DNA from: Sphingomonas sp. HDW15A
Lineage (GTDB): Bacteria; Pseudomonadota; Alphaproteobacteria; Sphingomonadales; Sphingomonadaceae
Reading direction: 5' to 3'
Length of the DNA stretch: 64,000 nucleotides
Assembly: GCF_011301715.1 (NCBI RefSeq)
Contig: NZ_CP049870.1
Span: 1,426,001-1,490,000, forward strand
The notes below the pieces were generated by a model, which had not been told where the DNA came from, searched no databases, and saw only the letters and a list, made by a program, of their open reading frames with translations. Of this stretch, positions 1 to 8,459 are shown in pieces (the stretch's first letter is position 1; each line of letters opens with the position of its first letter). The position numbers were made by a program, and so were the translations under genes.

Positions 1-375
1 ACCGCGGACGATATCAGCCTCGGCGAGAAGCCAGGGGCCATGACAGATCGCCGCTACAGGCTTCTTGTCGAAATGGAATTTCCTGATGATCGCGATAGCT
101 TCGGATTCCATCCGCAACCGGTCGGGATTGCCGACACCGCCGGGAAGCAGTAGCGCGTCATAGTCCGCAGGATTGACCTCTGCGAGAACAATGTCCGCCG
201 CGATCGTCTTGCCCGGTTCGTCATGGACCGTCGCCTGGATCGGGCGCTTCTCTATCGACGCGAGACTGACCCTTGCACCCGCCGCGAGAAGCCGTTCGCG
301 GGGACCGAACAGCTCGCTTTCCTCGAAGCGGTCGGTAGCCATGATCAGGACGTGACGTCCAGTGAGATCGTTCAT
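1..375 (-). CDS. DJ-1/PfpI family protein (type 1 glutamine amidotransferase-like), C-terminus outside window
   Basis: Reverse-strand gene starting at an ATG (373-375) and running off the left edge, leaving 125 residues. The N-terminus has the DJ-1/PfpI beta strand HVLIMATDRFEESEL with the conserved acidic residue near E18/E19. A PGG turn lies at about 78-80 and the nucleophile elbow AICHGP has its Cys at residue 111. Family members are stress-related hydrolases, deglycase-like enzymes or chaperones acting in the cytoplasm. The exact substrate cannot be read from sequence. It is divergent from the topoisomerase IB gene with only about 56 bp between starts, so the two promoters share a short region. 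The family call is solid; the function is generic. Confidence 0.85.
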   Translation of the reverse strand, partial: MNDLTGRHVLIMATDRFEESELFGPRERLLAAGARVSLASIEKRPIQATVHDEPGKTIAADIVLAEVNPADYDALLLPGGVGNPDRLRMESEAIAIIRKFHFDKKPVAAICHGPWLLAEADIVRG

Positions 376-431
376 AATTTCGTTTCCTAGTCGGAATGAC
401 GGAACCATCTGTTGGCCTCAGCCCTTAGGCC

Positions 432-1463
432 GTGACAACCAACGACAGGCTGTCAATGTTGCGCCATTCTTCCGACACCGAGCCCGGTTACACGCGCAAG
501 CGAAAAGGGCGCTACTGGCAATATTTCGATGAAAATGGCGAGCGGATCACGGACCGCGACGAAATCGAGCGACTGAATTCAGTCGCACTGCCCCCAGCCT
601 ACACTGACGCCTGGTTCTGCAAGGACGCTGACGGCCACATCCAGGCGACGGGCAAGGATGCCCGCGGGCGCAAGCAATATCGCTATCACGCGGACTTCCG
701 CGCCAGCAAAGACGCGAACAAATATGACGGCTGCCGGGAATTCGGCGAGGCCCTGCCAAAGCTTCGGCGCAAGGTCGAGAAGGACCTGCGGAAACGTAAG
801 CTCGAACGCGAGACCGTGCTTGCTGCGGTCGTGCGCCTGCTGGACCGCGAACATATCCGCGTCGGTAACGAGCAATATGCCAAGGCAAACAAGAGCTACG
901 GCGCTACTACGCTTCGAAGCCGGCATCTCAAGAAAGTCGGCAGCAAGCTGAAGATGCGATTCACCGGAAAGCACGGCATCGTTCACGAGGTGACCGTCAC
1001 CGATGCCAATCTGAAACGCATTGTCCGAAAGTGCGAGGACCTGCCGGGCCAGCACCTGTTCCAATACCTCAATGGCGACGGGGAGCCGAAGGCCGTCACC
1101 TCGTCGGACGTCAACGCCTATATTCGTGAGGCCACGGGCTGCGATTTTACCGCCAAACATTTTCGCACCTGGGGCGCCAGTGTCATCTTTTTCGAACAGT
1201 TGCTCGAAAAGGCGGAGAGCAAGCGCATCAGCTTGAAGACCGTGCTTGAACCGGTGGCCGAGGCCTTGGGCAACACGATTGCGATGAGCCGGAAGAGCTA
1301 CGTCCACCCATGCCTAATTGACGCGCTTCAGGAGAACCCGGAAGACCCGCTCCGTGGATTGGAACGGCCCCGTGCGCGGCGGTGGTTGTCGAGCGCCGAA
1401 ACCGGCTTTCTAAAATTTCTGAAGAAAAAGCCACGAAGGAGCCGCCGCAGACGCACTGCTTGA
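432..1463 (+). CDS. DNA topoisomerase IB (eukaryotic/poxvirus-type)
   Basis: 343 residues from a GTG at 432; an ATG at 456 is a possible later start. Type IB topoisomerases relax supercoils by transient 3'-phosphotyrosine cleavage of one strand. The N-terminal part has the bacterial topo IB signature (GRYWQYFDENGERI, then LPPAYTDAWFC), followed by the catalytic domain with HIRVGNEQYA, KHFRTWGAS and the active-site Tyr in SRKSYVHP near residue 290. The C-terminus is a very basic tail (RRSRRRR). The length matches bacterial members. It sits alone between the divergent PfpI gene and an MscS channel gene. Bacterial topo IB is an accessory, non-essential enzyme, often linked to stress responses in alphaproteobacteria; that role is inference here. 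Confidence 0.93.
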   Translation: MTTNDRLSMLRHSSDTEPGYTRKRKGRYWQYFDENGERITDRDEIERLNSVALPPAYTDAWFCKDADGHIQATGKDARGRKQYRYHADFRASKDANKYDGCREFGEALPKLRRKVEKDLRKRKLERETVLAAVVRLLDREHIRVGNEQYAKANKSYGATTLRSRHLKKVGSKLKMRFTGKHGIVHEVTVTDANLKRIVRKCEDLPGQHLFQYLNGDGEPKAVTSSDVNAYIREATGCDFTAKHFRTWGASVIFFEQLLEKAESKRISLKTVLEPVAEALGNTIAMSRKSYVHPCLIDALQENPEDPLRGLERPRARRWLSSAETGFLKFLKKKPRRSRRRRTA

Positions 1464-1495
1464 ACCTGGGCGCTGCCTTGGCCATTGGAGGCCGC

Positions 1496-2692
1496 ATGAT
1501 CAGCTCGACCCCCACATTGACGGAAGCTGCAGACCGCACGGGTGACCTTGCCGAGCGCGGCGCTGCGCCGGTCTTCGAAATCGCAAAATGGCTTGGCGAC
1601 AACCTTCATGGGCTGATGATCGGGGCTCTGGTCGCCACCGGCATCGTCGGCGTCATGCTGCTGCTTCGGGCGCTTGGCCGAAAGATGCTGGAGGGCGACC
1701 CCGAATGCCGCCGCTGGCGGGGGATCATCGGCAACGTCCTTGCCCGAACAGGAATCCTGTTCATGGTTGCGGCGGCAATCGACATCGTCGTCAGTTACGC
1801 CCCGGTTCCGCCGAAACTCGCGCGGCTCGCAGACATCATTTTCATAATCGCCGCGGCCCTGCAGGTTGCGGTCTGGGCTCGTGAAATCGTCATCGGCGTC
1901 GTGAAGAGCCGGGTGGGCGAGGATCCGGGTGCATCGACGCTCGGCAATGCGATGTCGCTGATCCGGGTCCTGGTCAGCGTCGCCGCCTTTGCAATCGCGT
2001 TCATCGTCATTCTCGACAACCTTGGCGTGAACGTCACCGCGCTGGTCGCGGGCCTAGGCATTGGTGGAATCGCCATCGGCCTCGCCGCGCAGGGCATTTT
2101 CTCGGACCTGTTTGCCGCGCTCTCGATCGTTTTCGACCGGCCGTTCCGGCGCGGAGACACGATTCGCTACGGCGGCGCTGCAGGAAGCGTCGGAACCGTC
2201 GAGAGGATCGGGCTGAAGACGACTCGTATCCGGTCGATCACCGGCGAGCAGTTGGTCATGGCCAATACCAAGCTTCTCGAACAGGAGCTCACCAACATCG
2301 CCGAACTCAAGGTGCGGCGCACCTGGCTAACGTTTGGCCTGACTTATCAGACGCCGGCGGAAGTGATCGAGCGATTGCCGGAAATCCTTGAGGAAGCGGT
2401 GAAGCCCATCAAGTCGTGCCGGCTAATCCGAAGCACCGCGACTCAATTTGGTCCAAGCTCGATCGATTGCGAACTGATTTACGACGATCGCACAAGCGAT
2501 GCCGATACCCTGGCGAAGCACAAATCGGCGATTATCGTTGCCATCATGCGCATCTTCGCGCGCGAGAAGATCGACTTCGCCTATCCGACTCAGACCACCT
2601 TTACCGCGGCACCGGACGGGACGCTGGTCATGCCATACGCACAGGTGCAGCCGGCCCTTAGCGTGGACGAACCCGACCAAACGCAAGGCTGA
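1496..2692 (+). CDS. MscS-family mechanosensitive ion channel
   Basis: 398 residues. I chose the ATG at 1496 because GGAGG lies just upstream; the frame is open further 5' but would overlap the topoisomerase gene. A periplasmic-side N-terminus is followed by membrane helices (about 35-55, 85-110, 125-145) and the pore-lining glycine/alanine-rich helix TALVAGLGIGGIAIGLAAQ typical of MscS TM3. The MscS beta domain (FDRPFRRGDTIRYGG) follows, then an alpha/beta C-terminal domain. Channels of this family open under membrane tension to release solutes after hypo-osmotic shock. Downstream MaoC starts 61 bp later, perhaps in the same transcript. Confidence 0.9.
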   Translation: MISSTPTLTEAADRTGDLAERGAAPVFEIAKWLGDNLHGLMIGALVATGIVGVMLLLRALGRKMLEGDPECRRWRGIIGNVLARTGILFMVAAAIDIVVSYAPVPPKLARLADIIFIIAAALQVAVWAREIVIGVVKSRVGEDPGASTLGNAMSLIRVLVSVAAFAIAFIVILDNLGVNVTALVAGLGIGGIAIGLAAQGIFSDLFAALSIVFDRPFRRGDTIRYGGAAGSVGTVERIGLKTTRIRSITGEQLVMANTKLLEQELTNIAELKVRRTWLTFGLTYQTPAEVIERLPEILEEAVKPIKSCRLIRSTATQFGPSSIDCELIYDDRTSDADTLAKHKSAIIVAIMRIFAREKIDFAYPTQTTFTAAPDGTLVMPYAQVQPALSVDEPDQTQG

Positions 2693-2752
2693 CGTAGCGT
2701 CTGCGCCTCCGGCCTTGCCAGCGCCTTGGCACGCGGCCTAGGACGGCGAGCG

Positions 2753-3208
2753 ATGCCAATCGCCACGCTTGACCAAATCCGGGAAAAGATCGGTCAACCT
2801 ATCGGCTATTCTGAATGGATCACGGTCGGCCAAGACCGCATCGCACAGTTCGCCGACGCTACGGACGATCACCAGTTCATCCACATTGACGAAAAGTTGG
2901 CTGCGCAGACGCCGTTCGGCGGGACTATTGCACACGGTTTCCTATCGCTTTCGCTGCTCAGCCGTATGGCCGCCGATGTGATGCTGATCCCGGATACGGC
3001 GAAGATGGCCGTTAATTACGGCCTCGACCGCGTGCGCTTCCTCGCGCCGGTCAAGTCCGGCAAGCGGGTGCGCGGCCACTTTACGCTGGTGAGCGCGGAC
3101 CAAAAGGCGCCCGGACAATTGCTTCTCAAGCACGACGTAACCGTCGAAATCGAGGGGCAGGAAAAGCCCGCCCTAACCGCCGAATGGCTCGGCCTTATTT
3201 TTACCTAG
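2753..3208 (+). CDS. MaoC-family (R)-specific enoyl-CoA hydratase-like protein
   Basis: 151 residues from the ATG at 2753, which has a purine-rich site just upstream; an in-frame TTG at 2726 is less likely. It is a single hot-dog fold domain with the hydratase motif [14 protein letters not shown] (catalytic Asp and His) followed by [11 protein letters not shown]. Members hydrate 2-enoyl-CoA to (R)-3-hydroxyacyl-CoA, linking beta-oxidation to polyhydroxyalkanoate or other pathways. The thiolase gene starts 10 bp downstream, so the pair forms an acyl-CoA metabolism operon. The precise substrate is unknown. Confidence 0.88.
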   Translation: MPIATLDQIREKIGQPIGYSEWITVGQDRIAQFADATDDHQFIHIDEKLAAQTPFGGTIAHGFLSLSLLSRMAADVMLIPDTAKMAVNYGLDRVRFLAPVKSGKRVRGHFTLVSADQKAPGQLLLKHDVTVEIEGQEKPALTAEWLGLIFT

Positions 3209-3218
3209 GAGAACCTTC

Positions 3219-4403
3219 ATGTCTGCTCGCGACGCTGTCATCGTCTCCACTGCCCGAACCCCGATCGGCCGAGCCTACAAAGGCGCATTCAACGCCACCC
3301 CCGGCGCTACTCTGGGCGCATTGTCGCTTGCCCCAGCAATCGAGCGGGCTGGGATCGAGGCCGGGGAGATCGATGACGTGGTGTGGGGCGCGGTGCTGAC
3401 CCAAGGCACGCAGTTCGGCAATATCGGCCGCCAGGTCGCGCTTCGTGCCGGATGCCCGGTAACGGTTAGCGCACAGACCATCGATCGTCAGTGCGCGTCC
3501 GGCCTGATGGCGATCGCCACCGCCGCCAAGCAAGTCATTGTCGATCGCATGGATATTGTCGCTGCCGGCGGCCAGGACTCGATCAGCATGGTGCAAACGC
3601 CGGAAATGCGCATCGCCATCGATCCATCGCTCGTCGCAATGCACAAGCACGTCTACATGCCGATGCTTCAGACCGCTGAGACTGTGGCGCAGCGATATGG
3701 CATCAGCCGCGAGGCGATGGACGAATATGCGCTGCAGTCGCAGCAGCGCACCGCCGCCGCTCAGGCCGAGGGACGCCTCGATGCCGAGATCGTTCCGGTC
3801 ACCACCACTATGGGCGTTAAGGACAAGGAAACCGGTCAGGTGTCGGTGCACGAAGTGACGATTGACAAGGACGAAGGCAACCGTCCGGATACGACGCTGG
3901 AGGGACTGTCCAGCCTTCAGCCGGTGTTGGGACCGGGCACCTCGATCACCGCGGGCAATGCCAGCCAGCTTTCGGACGGCTCGTCAGCGTGCATCGTGAT
4001 GGACGCGTCGGTTGCGCAGAAGAAAGGGCTTGAGCCGCTTGGCCGCTACATCGGCATGGCCGTTGCCGGGACCGAACCGGACGAAATGGGCATCGGCCCG
4101 GTCTTCGCGGTGCCGAAGCTGCTTGACCGGTTCGGCCTCAAGATGGACGACATTGGCCTGTGGGAGCTCAATGAAGCGTTCGCGGTGCAAGTGCTCTACT
4201 GCCGCGACAAGCTGGGCATTCCCAACGATTTGCTCAACGTCGACGGCGGCGCGATATCGATCGGCCATCCCTATGGCATGAGCGGCGCCCGGCTGACCGG
4301 CCACGCGCTGATCGAGGGCAAGCGGCGCGGCGCGCGTTACGTCGTGGTCACCATGTGCATAGGCGGCGGCATGGGCGCGGCCGGCCTGTTCGAGGTCCTC
4401 TGA
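3219..4403 (+). CDS. Thiolase (acetyl-CoA C-acyltransferase)
   Basis: 394 residues, full thiolase length. The acylated Cys is C92 in [10 protein letters not shown]; the C-terminal active-site motifs are [16 protein letters not shown] (His) and MCIGGGMG (second Cys). It condenses or cleaves acyl-CoA and acetyl-CoA, either as a beta-oxidation 3-ketoacyl-CoA thiolase or a biosynthetic acetoacetyl-CoA thiolase. Sequence alone does not separate the two. It follows MaoC by 10 bp and its stop TGA overlaps the next ATG (TGATG), giving translational coupling to the GFA gene. A PHA depolymerase lies 3 kb away, so a link to PHA turnover is possible but unproven. Confidence 0.92.
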   Translation: MSARDAVIVSTARTPIGRAYKGAFNATPGATLGALSLAPAIERAGIEAGEIDDVVWGAVLTQGTQFGNIGRQVALRAGCPVTVSAQTIDRQCASGLMAIATAAKQVIVDRMDIVAAGGQDSISMVQTPEMRIAIDPSLVAMHKHVYMPMLQTAETVAQRYGISREAMDEYALQSQQRTAAAQAEGRLDAEIVPVTTTMGVKDKETGQVSVHEVTIDKDEGNRPDTTLEGLSSLQPVLGPGTSITAGNASQLSDGSSACIVMDASVAQKKGLEPLGRYIGMAVAGTEPDEMGIGPVFAVPKLLDRFGLKMDDIGLWELNEAFAVQVLYCRDKLGIPNDLLNVDGGAISIGHPYGMSGARLTGHALIEGKRRGARYVVVTMCIGGGMGAAGLFEVL

Positions 4404-4753
4404 TGCCAAGCGTCACCGGCGGTTGCCACTGCGGAGCAGTGCGGTTCGAGGCCGAGGTCGACACGTCGAGCGGTATTGAGTGCGACTGCTCCTACTGCAG
4501 CAAGTCGGGCAATCTGCTCGCGTTCACTGGCGCCGACAGCTTTCGCCCGACCTCCGGCATGGGGGACCTAACCGACTATCGATTCAACAAGAAGGTCATC
4601 GCCCACCTGTTCTGCAAACACTGCGGGATCGGTGCGTTTGGCCGCGGCACGGGCCCGGACGGGAGGGAGATGGCGGCGATCAACCTGCGCTGCGTCGACG
4701 GGATCGACCTGGACAAGGTTGAGCGCAAGCCGTTCAACGGCGCCGCGCTCTAG
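4403..4753 (+). CDS. GFA (glutathione-dependent formaldehyde-activating)-like / CENP-V fold protein
   Basis: 116 residues; the ATG overlaps the thiolase stop. It shows the three zinc-binding clusters of the family: GGCHCGAVRF at the N-terminus, CDCSYCSKSG in the middle and FCKHCGIGAFG in the C-terminal half. GFA was described as accelerating the glutathione-formaldehyde reaction, but most homologues have no proven function, so the name should be read as a fold label. Its TAG stop is embedded in CTAG (4750-4753), shared with the stop of the convergent prolyl hydroxylase gene. Confidence 0.88.
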   Translation: MPSVTGGCHCGAVRFEAEVDTSSGIECDCSYCSKSGNLLAFTGADSFRPTSGMGDLTDYRFNKKVIAHLFCKHCGIGAFGRGTGPDGREMAAINLRCVDGIDLDKVERKPFNGAAL

Positions 4754-5648
4754 CCGCCGCCGAGGAAGTCCCGGCCGCGGATCCAGCGGCTTGCCATCCA
4801 TTTCACGCCATCGGTCACCGGCAGGCCCGCGTGAATCATGCGTTCGTCAGGCTCGCCGCTAGCGAGCACGTTGCGGAATATCAGCATGTCGCCGATCGAT
4901 CCGCGGATGCGCACATTTATCTTCGGAAAATCGGTTTCGCCGCCTTCGAACCGGTCGTTGAGCCAGATGAGCGCGGTGTAATTCCGGGGGTAACGTTATC
5001 GGAGCCTGTTCCGTCGTGGTGAGGCTTGTATTGCTGCCCGGACACATAACGCAGGATATTCAGCGGCTCGCCCCACCCGGGGTTGGTACCCGTCGCCTTC
5101 GCGATGGTCCGATTGACCGCCTGGACTACAAGATCTTCCGCGACTGGCGGGATATGCGCGGCGAAAGCATCGCGGGCCTCGTCGAACTTCGATTCGCCTT
5201 CAGTGCTGAGGATCGAGGCTTTCTCGAGCCAGGGTGTACCCAGGATTGTGAGATATCGGCACTCCGCGGCGCTGAACAGACCGGGATAAAGCGCAATGTA
5301 CGGATCCTCGGAGATGACCTGCGGCTTCGCCTCTGCCACCTTCTTCTCGCAAGTGAGGTGGTCGAGGAAGGCAAGTTGCAGCGCCGCAAATCGGTCTTCC
5401 TTCGCCAATTCGGCCAGCATCAGGCGAGCCGCGTCCGGGTCAGGCTCGCGGCCAATTCCGGCCGCGGTCAGATAAACCCATGCGCGCCGGCCGTCTTCGA
5501 ATCCCAGAGCTGCCGACTGCTTGACCGCCTCATACGCGCCGACGCGGTCGGGCGGCCCGAAATCGCCGAACAGTCGCGCCTCGGCAAGAGCCATGGCTGC
5601 CGCGCCGTCGGCCTTTGCGCGCTGTTCAAGATCCGCGAGATCGCTCAT
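4750..5648 (-). CDS. 2OG-Fe(II) prolyl 4-hydroxylase-like protein with N-terminal repeat region (frameshifted)
   Basis: As written, the frame from 5648 is open only to 4917 (243 residues) and ends in unrelated sequence. Reading on in the next frame gives NYTALIWLND, FEGGETDFPKINVRIRGSIG, MIHAGLPVTDGVKWMASRWI, which is exactly the missing half of a P4H domain. One base is missing in the G run at 4986-4990 (C run on the coding strand); restoring it gives 299 residues. Residues 1-100 form a helical Sel1/TPR-like region. The P4H domain has the iron ligands H210 and D212 (KPHHDGTG) and the distal His and 2OG-binding Lys after the shift. Substrate unknown. The frameshift is one of seven similar ones, so sequencing error is likely. 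Confidence 0.82.
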
Positions 5649-5722
5649 TCTAGGCTAACTGCCCGCAGCTTGTCCTTTTGTCACGCCCGCGTAAGAATTG
5701 GACGCAAGGAAGGGACACGCCC

Positions 5723-6328
5723 ATGACGCCGATGGAGGTCATTGCCCTCGCTGCATCGACCAGCCTCCTCGCCGGGTGGAGGCTCTACCTCGTCACGCTT
5801 GTGACCGGTATTGCCATGAATTTCGGCTGGATTGCTTTGCCGGATCACCTTGCCGCGCTCGATGTGATAGCGAGCCCCTGGGTGATTGGCGCCGCAGCAA
5901 TAGGTACCTTTGCCGAATTCTTCGCCGACAAGATCGCTTGGGTCGATAGCGCGTGGGACGCCATTCACACTTTCATCCGGCCGTTGGGCGGCGCGCTGCT
6001 GAGCCTGGCGATCGTCGATTCCGCAGACCCGGCGTGGCAGGTCGCAAGCTTCCTTTTGGGCGGCGGCGCCGCGCTTGTGGCGCATGCCGGCAAGGCCGGA
6101 GCGAGAACGCTCGTCAACGCCAGCCCAGAGCCGTTCAGCAACGTCGCGGTGTCGACTGCAGAGGATGTCGCGACAGGCGGCCTTTTAATGCTTGCTATCG
6201 CCAATCCGCTTGCCGCCGCGCTCATAGCTGCGATCCTTGTGGTCGCGTCGATCTGGCTGGTGGTCGCCGCCCGACGGGCGCTCAGGCGGCTGATCGACAG
6301 GATCAATCCGCCCGGGCGCGCGGCCTGA
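5723..6328 (+). CDS. DUF4126 family membrane protein
   Basis: 201 residues from the ATG at 5723, preceded by AAGGAAGGG. Several hydrophobic, glycine/alanine-rich segments (about 5-30, 45-70, 90-130, 155-185) indicate an integral inner-membrane protein. The pattern LAGWRLYLVTLVTG, FFADKIAWVDSAWDAIHTFIRP and TLVNASPEPFSNVAVS is typical of DUF4126. Biochemical function is unknown. It is convergent with the GIN-domain gene with only 3 bp between stops. Confidence 0.8.
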   Translation: MTPMEVIALAASTSLLAGWRLYLVTLVTGIAMNFGWIALPDHLAALDVIASPWVIGAAAIGTFAEFFADKIAWVDSAWDAIHTFIRPLGGALLSLAIVDSADPAWQVASFLLGGGAALVAHAGKAGARTLVNASPEPFSNVAVSTAEDVATGGLLMLAIANPLAAALIAAILVVASIWLVVAARRALRRLIDRINPPGRAA

Positions 6329-6331
6329 GCT

Positions 6332-7021
6332 TCAACGGGCGGGGACGACCGTCCCGGAGCCATTGCGGACGACCGAGATGGTGCTCGGCTGGCCGACATG
6401 GTTGACGTTGCCAGAACCGGAAATTGCGCCACTTAGGGGCCCGCTCGTCGCAACAGTGGCATTTCCGCTGCCGGAAATGGCGACGGTGGCGCTGCCAGCT
6501 CCAAGAGCACGCGCGTCGGCATTTCCCGAACCGTTGACCGCGATCGTAAGCTCGTCCGCCCTGCCGGCGGCGATCAGGTTGCCGGAACCATTGATTGCCA
6601 GCGCGATCGAGGATCCCACGATCCCCTCCACACGCATGTTGCCGCTGCCGGACAATGCGGCGGAATTGAGCGACGGGACGGTGACCACGATCCGCGGCGT
6701 ATGGCGCGTGCGGTAAGATCCCTTCGAATCGAGTACCAGCTTGCTGCCCTTGATGTCGCTACCCAGCAGGGCAATGATGTTGCTGTCGGCGGTGATCGCC
6801 AGTGACGGCGCCGGCCCGACGCGTACGACGACATCGCTCGCGCCGCGGGCTTCAATCTCGCTGAAATTGCCGATGGCGCGCGTTTGGGTGACGATCTGAC
6901 CGTTTCCGATGATTTGCGGCCCATTGCCGTGCCGGACGCTCGTGTCTGCGAAACTGGCCGAGGGGGCGAATGTTAGAGCCGCGGCGGCGGCGATGGTAAT
7001 CCAAGTAACTGGGGTTCGCAT
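6332..7021 (-). CDS. Exported head GIN (DUF2807) domain protein
   Basis: 229 residues from the ATG at 7021, preceded by GGAG. A signal peptide is clear (MRTPVTWITIAAAAALTF, cleavage probably near SFADT). The rest matches the GIN/DUF2807 domain: FSEIEARGASDVVVRVG, then repeated SGSGN/NGSGN turns (ALSGSGNM, AINGSGNL, AVNGSGNA, AISGSGNA, AISGSGNV, VRNGSGTV) spaced about 17-20 residues apart, as in a right-handed beta-helix. Proteins of this type are exported and sometimes surface-located; a binding partner is not known. There are no catalytic residues to point to. Confidence 0.85.
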   Translation of the reverse strand: MRTPVTWITIAAAAALTFAPSASFADTSVRHGNGPQIIGNGQIVTQTRAIGNFSEIEARGASDVVVRVGPAPSLAITADSNIIALLGSDIKGSKLVLDSKGSYRTRHTPRIVVTVPSLNSAALSGSGNMRVEGIVGSSIALAINGSGNLIAAGRADELTIAVNGSGNADARALGAGSATVAISGSGNATVATSGPLSGAISGSGNVNHVGQPSTISVVRNGSGTVVPAR

Positions 7022-7107
7022 GGGGATGTTCTCCAAAATGACGCTACATTTGTAGCGCGACTTCGAAGCACGGCCAACAGCTTTCGACGAATGGACGAAT
7101 GGCGGGC

Positions 7108-8325
7108 TCAGGCCTGCGCGATGAACCCCTCGACGACCGGCGCGATCTTTTCGCGCCACTTGCGGCCATTGAAGATCCCGTAATGGCCGACGCCCTTGGC
7201 CAGCAAATACTGCTTCTTGGCCTCCGGCAGCTTGGTCGCAAGGTCGAGCGCGGCCCGGGTCTGGCCTACCCCGCTGATATCGTCACGCTCGCCTTCCACC
7301 GCCAATAGAGCCGTGCGCGTGATCGTCTTGGGATCGACCAGCCGGCCCCGATGAACATATTCGCCCTTCGGCAGGAGATGACGCTGGAACACGACGTCGA
7401 CGGTCTGCAGGTAGAAATCAGAATCAAGGTCGGCGACAGAGCGATATTCATCATAGAAGTCGCGGGTCGCATCGGCGCTCTCGTCGTCGCCCACGACGAG
7501 ATGCTTGAACATTTCCCAATGGGAAACAAGGTGGCTCCCCAGGTTCATCGTCATGAAGCCGGCGAGCTGCAGGAAGCCCGGATAAACTTTCCGTCCGGCA
7601 CCCGGATATATCATCGGTACGGTGGCAATGACGTTGCGCTGGAACCACGCGTGAGGGCGCTCGGTCGCCAATGTGTTGACCGCGGTCGGCGCCCTTCGGG
7701 TGTCAATCGGCCCGCCCATCATCGTCAGGGTTTTCGGGGTCGCGGGATGCTTGTCGGCGTTCATGAGCGCGACTGCGGCGAAAGCTGGCACCGATGGCTG
7801 ACAGACAGCCAGCATGTGCGCGCCGGGACCGACCCTCTCCAGGAAGGCGATGAGATAATCGACATAGTCGTCGAGATCGAAATTGCCCTCTTCCAGCGGC
7901 ACCATCTTCGCGTCGCGCCAGTCGGTGATGTAGACGTCGTGTTTCGGGAGCATCCGCTCCACCGTGCCGCGAAGCAGGGTCGCGAAGTGACCGCTCATCG
8001 GGGCGACGATGAGAAGCTTGGGCCCCGGCTTGTCGAGACCCACCTTGCGAAAATGCTTGAGCTGCCCGAAGGGCAGGCGAACGGCGACATCTTCCTCGAC
8101 TGCAAAGACCTTATTGCCGACCTGGACTTCATCGATCCCGAATTCCGGCCGCCCGCGCGGCGCCGAGGCATGGGCGAAGACATCAAGGCTTGCAGCGACG
8201 ATCGGTCCCATCGAGCCATATCCGAAGAGATTGGCAGGATTGTTGAGCCATCCGGCGCCCATAGAGGCCATTCTGCTCGCCCCCGCGAGAAACGAGCGTT
8301 GAACCTCATAGGCGTCGTAAAGCAT
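7108..8325 (-). CDS. phaZ: Intracellular polyhydroxyalkanoate depolymerase
   Basis: 405 residues, full length for the intracellular PhaZ family. It begins MLYDAYEVQRSFL with FGYGSMGP, both typical. The alpha/beta-hydrolase nucleophile is Cys in the elbow AVCQPSVP (about residue 183), as in PhaZ enzymes that use Cys rather than Ser. Downstream signatures include MMGGPIDTR, GRKVYPGFLQLAGFM and the C-terminal catalytic His in KGVGHYGIFNG. It mobilises stored PHB by hydrolysing or thiolysing granule polymer in the cytoplasm. It is divergent from the ABC exporter gene; no PHA synthase is in the window. Confidence 0.93.
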   Translation of the reverse strand: MLYDAYEVQRSFLAGASRMASMGAGWLNNPANLFGYGSMGPIVAASLDVFAHASAPRGRPEFGIDEVQVGNKVFAVEEDVAVRLPFGQLKHFRKVGLDKPGPKLLIVAPMSGHFATLLRGTVERMLPKHDVYITDWRDAKMVPLEEGNFDLDDYVDYLIAFLERVGPGAHMLAVCQPSVPAFAAVALMNADKHPATPKTLTMMGGPIDTRRAPTAVNTLATERPHAWFQRNVIATVPMIYPGAGRKVYPGFLQLAGFMTMNLGSHLVSHWEMFKHLVVGDDESADATRDFYDEYRSVADLDSDFYLQTVDVVFQRHLLPKGEYVHRGRLVDPKTITRTALLAVEGERDDISGVGQTRAALDLATKLPEAKKQYLLAKGVGHYGIFNGRKWREKIAPVVEGFIAQA

Positions 8326-8459
8326 TCGATTTCCTTGAAGTGGGTCCGGGAAAAACCAGTGTGGCCCCCAAAGGCTCCCTCTTCAACAGAAATGCTGCAT
8401 CGCCGTTGTCGCATTGCGGCGATTGAGGCGCGCACGCCACACTGCTAGGCGCCTTGGCC

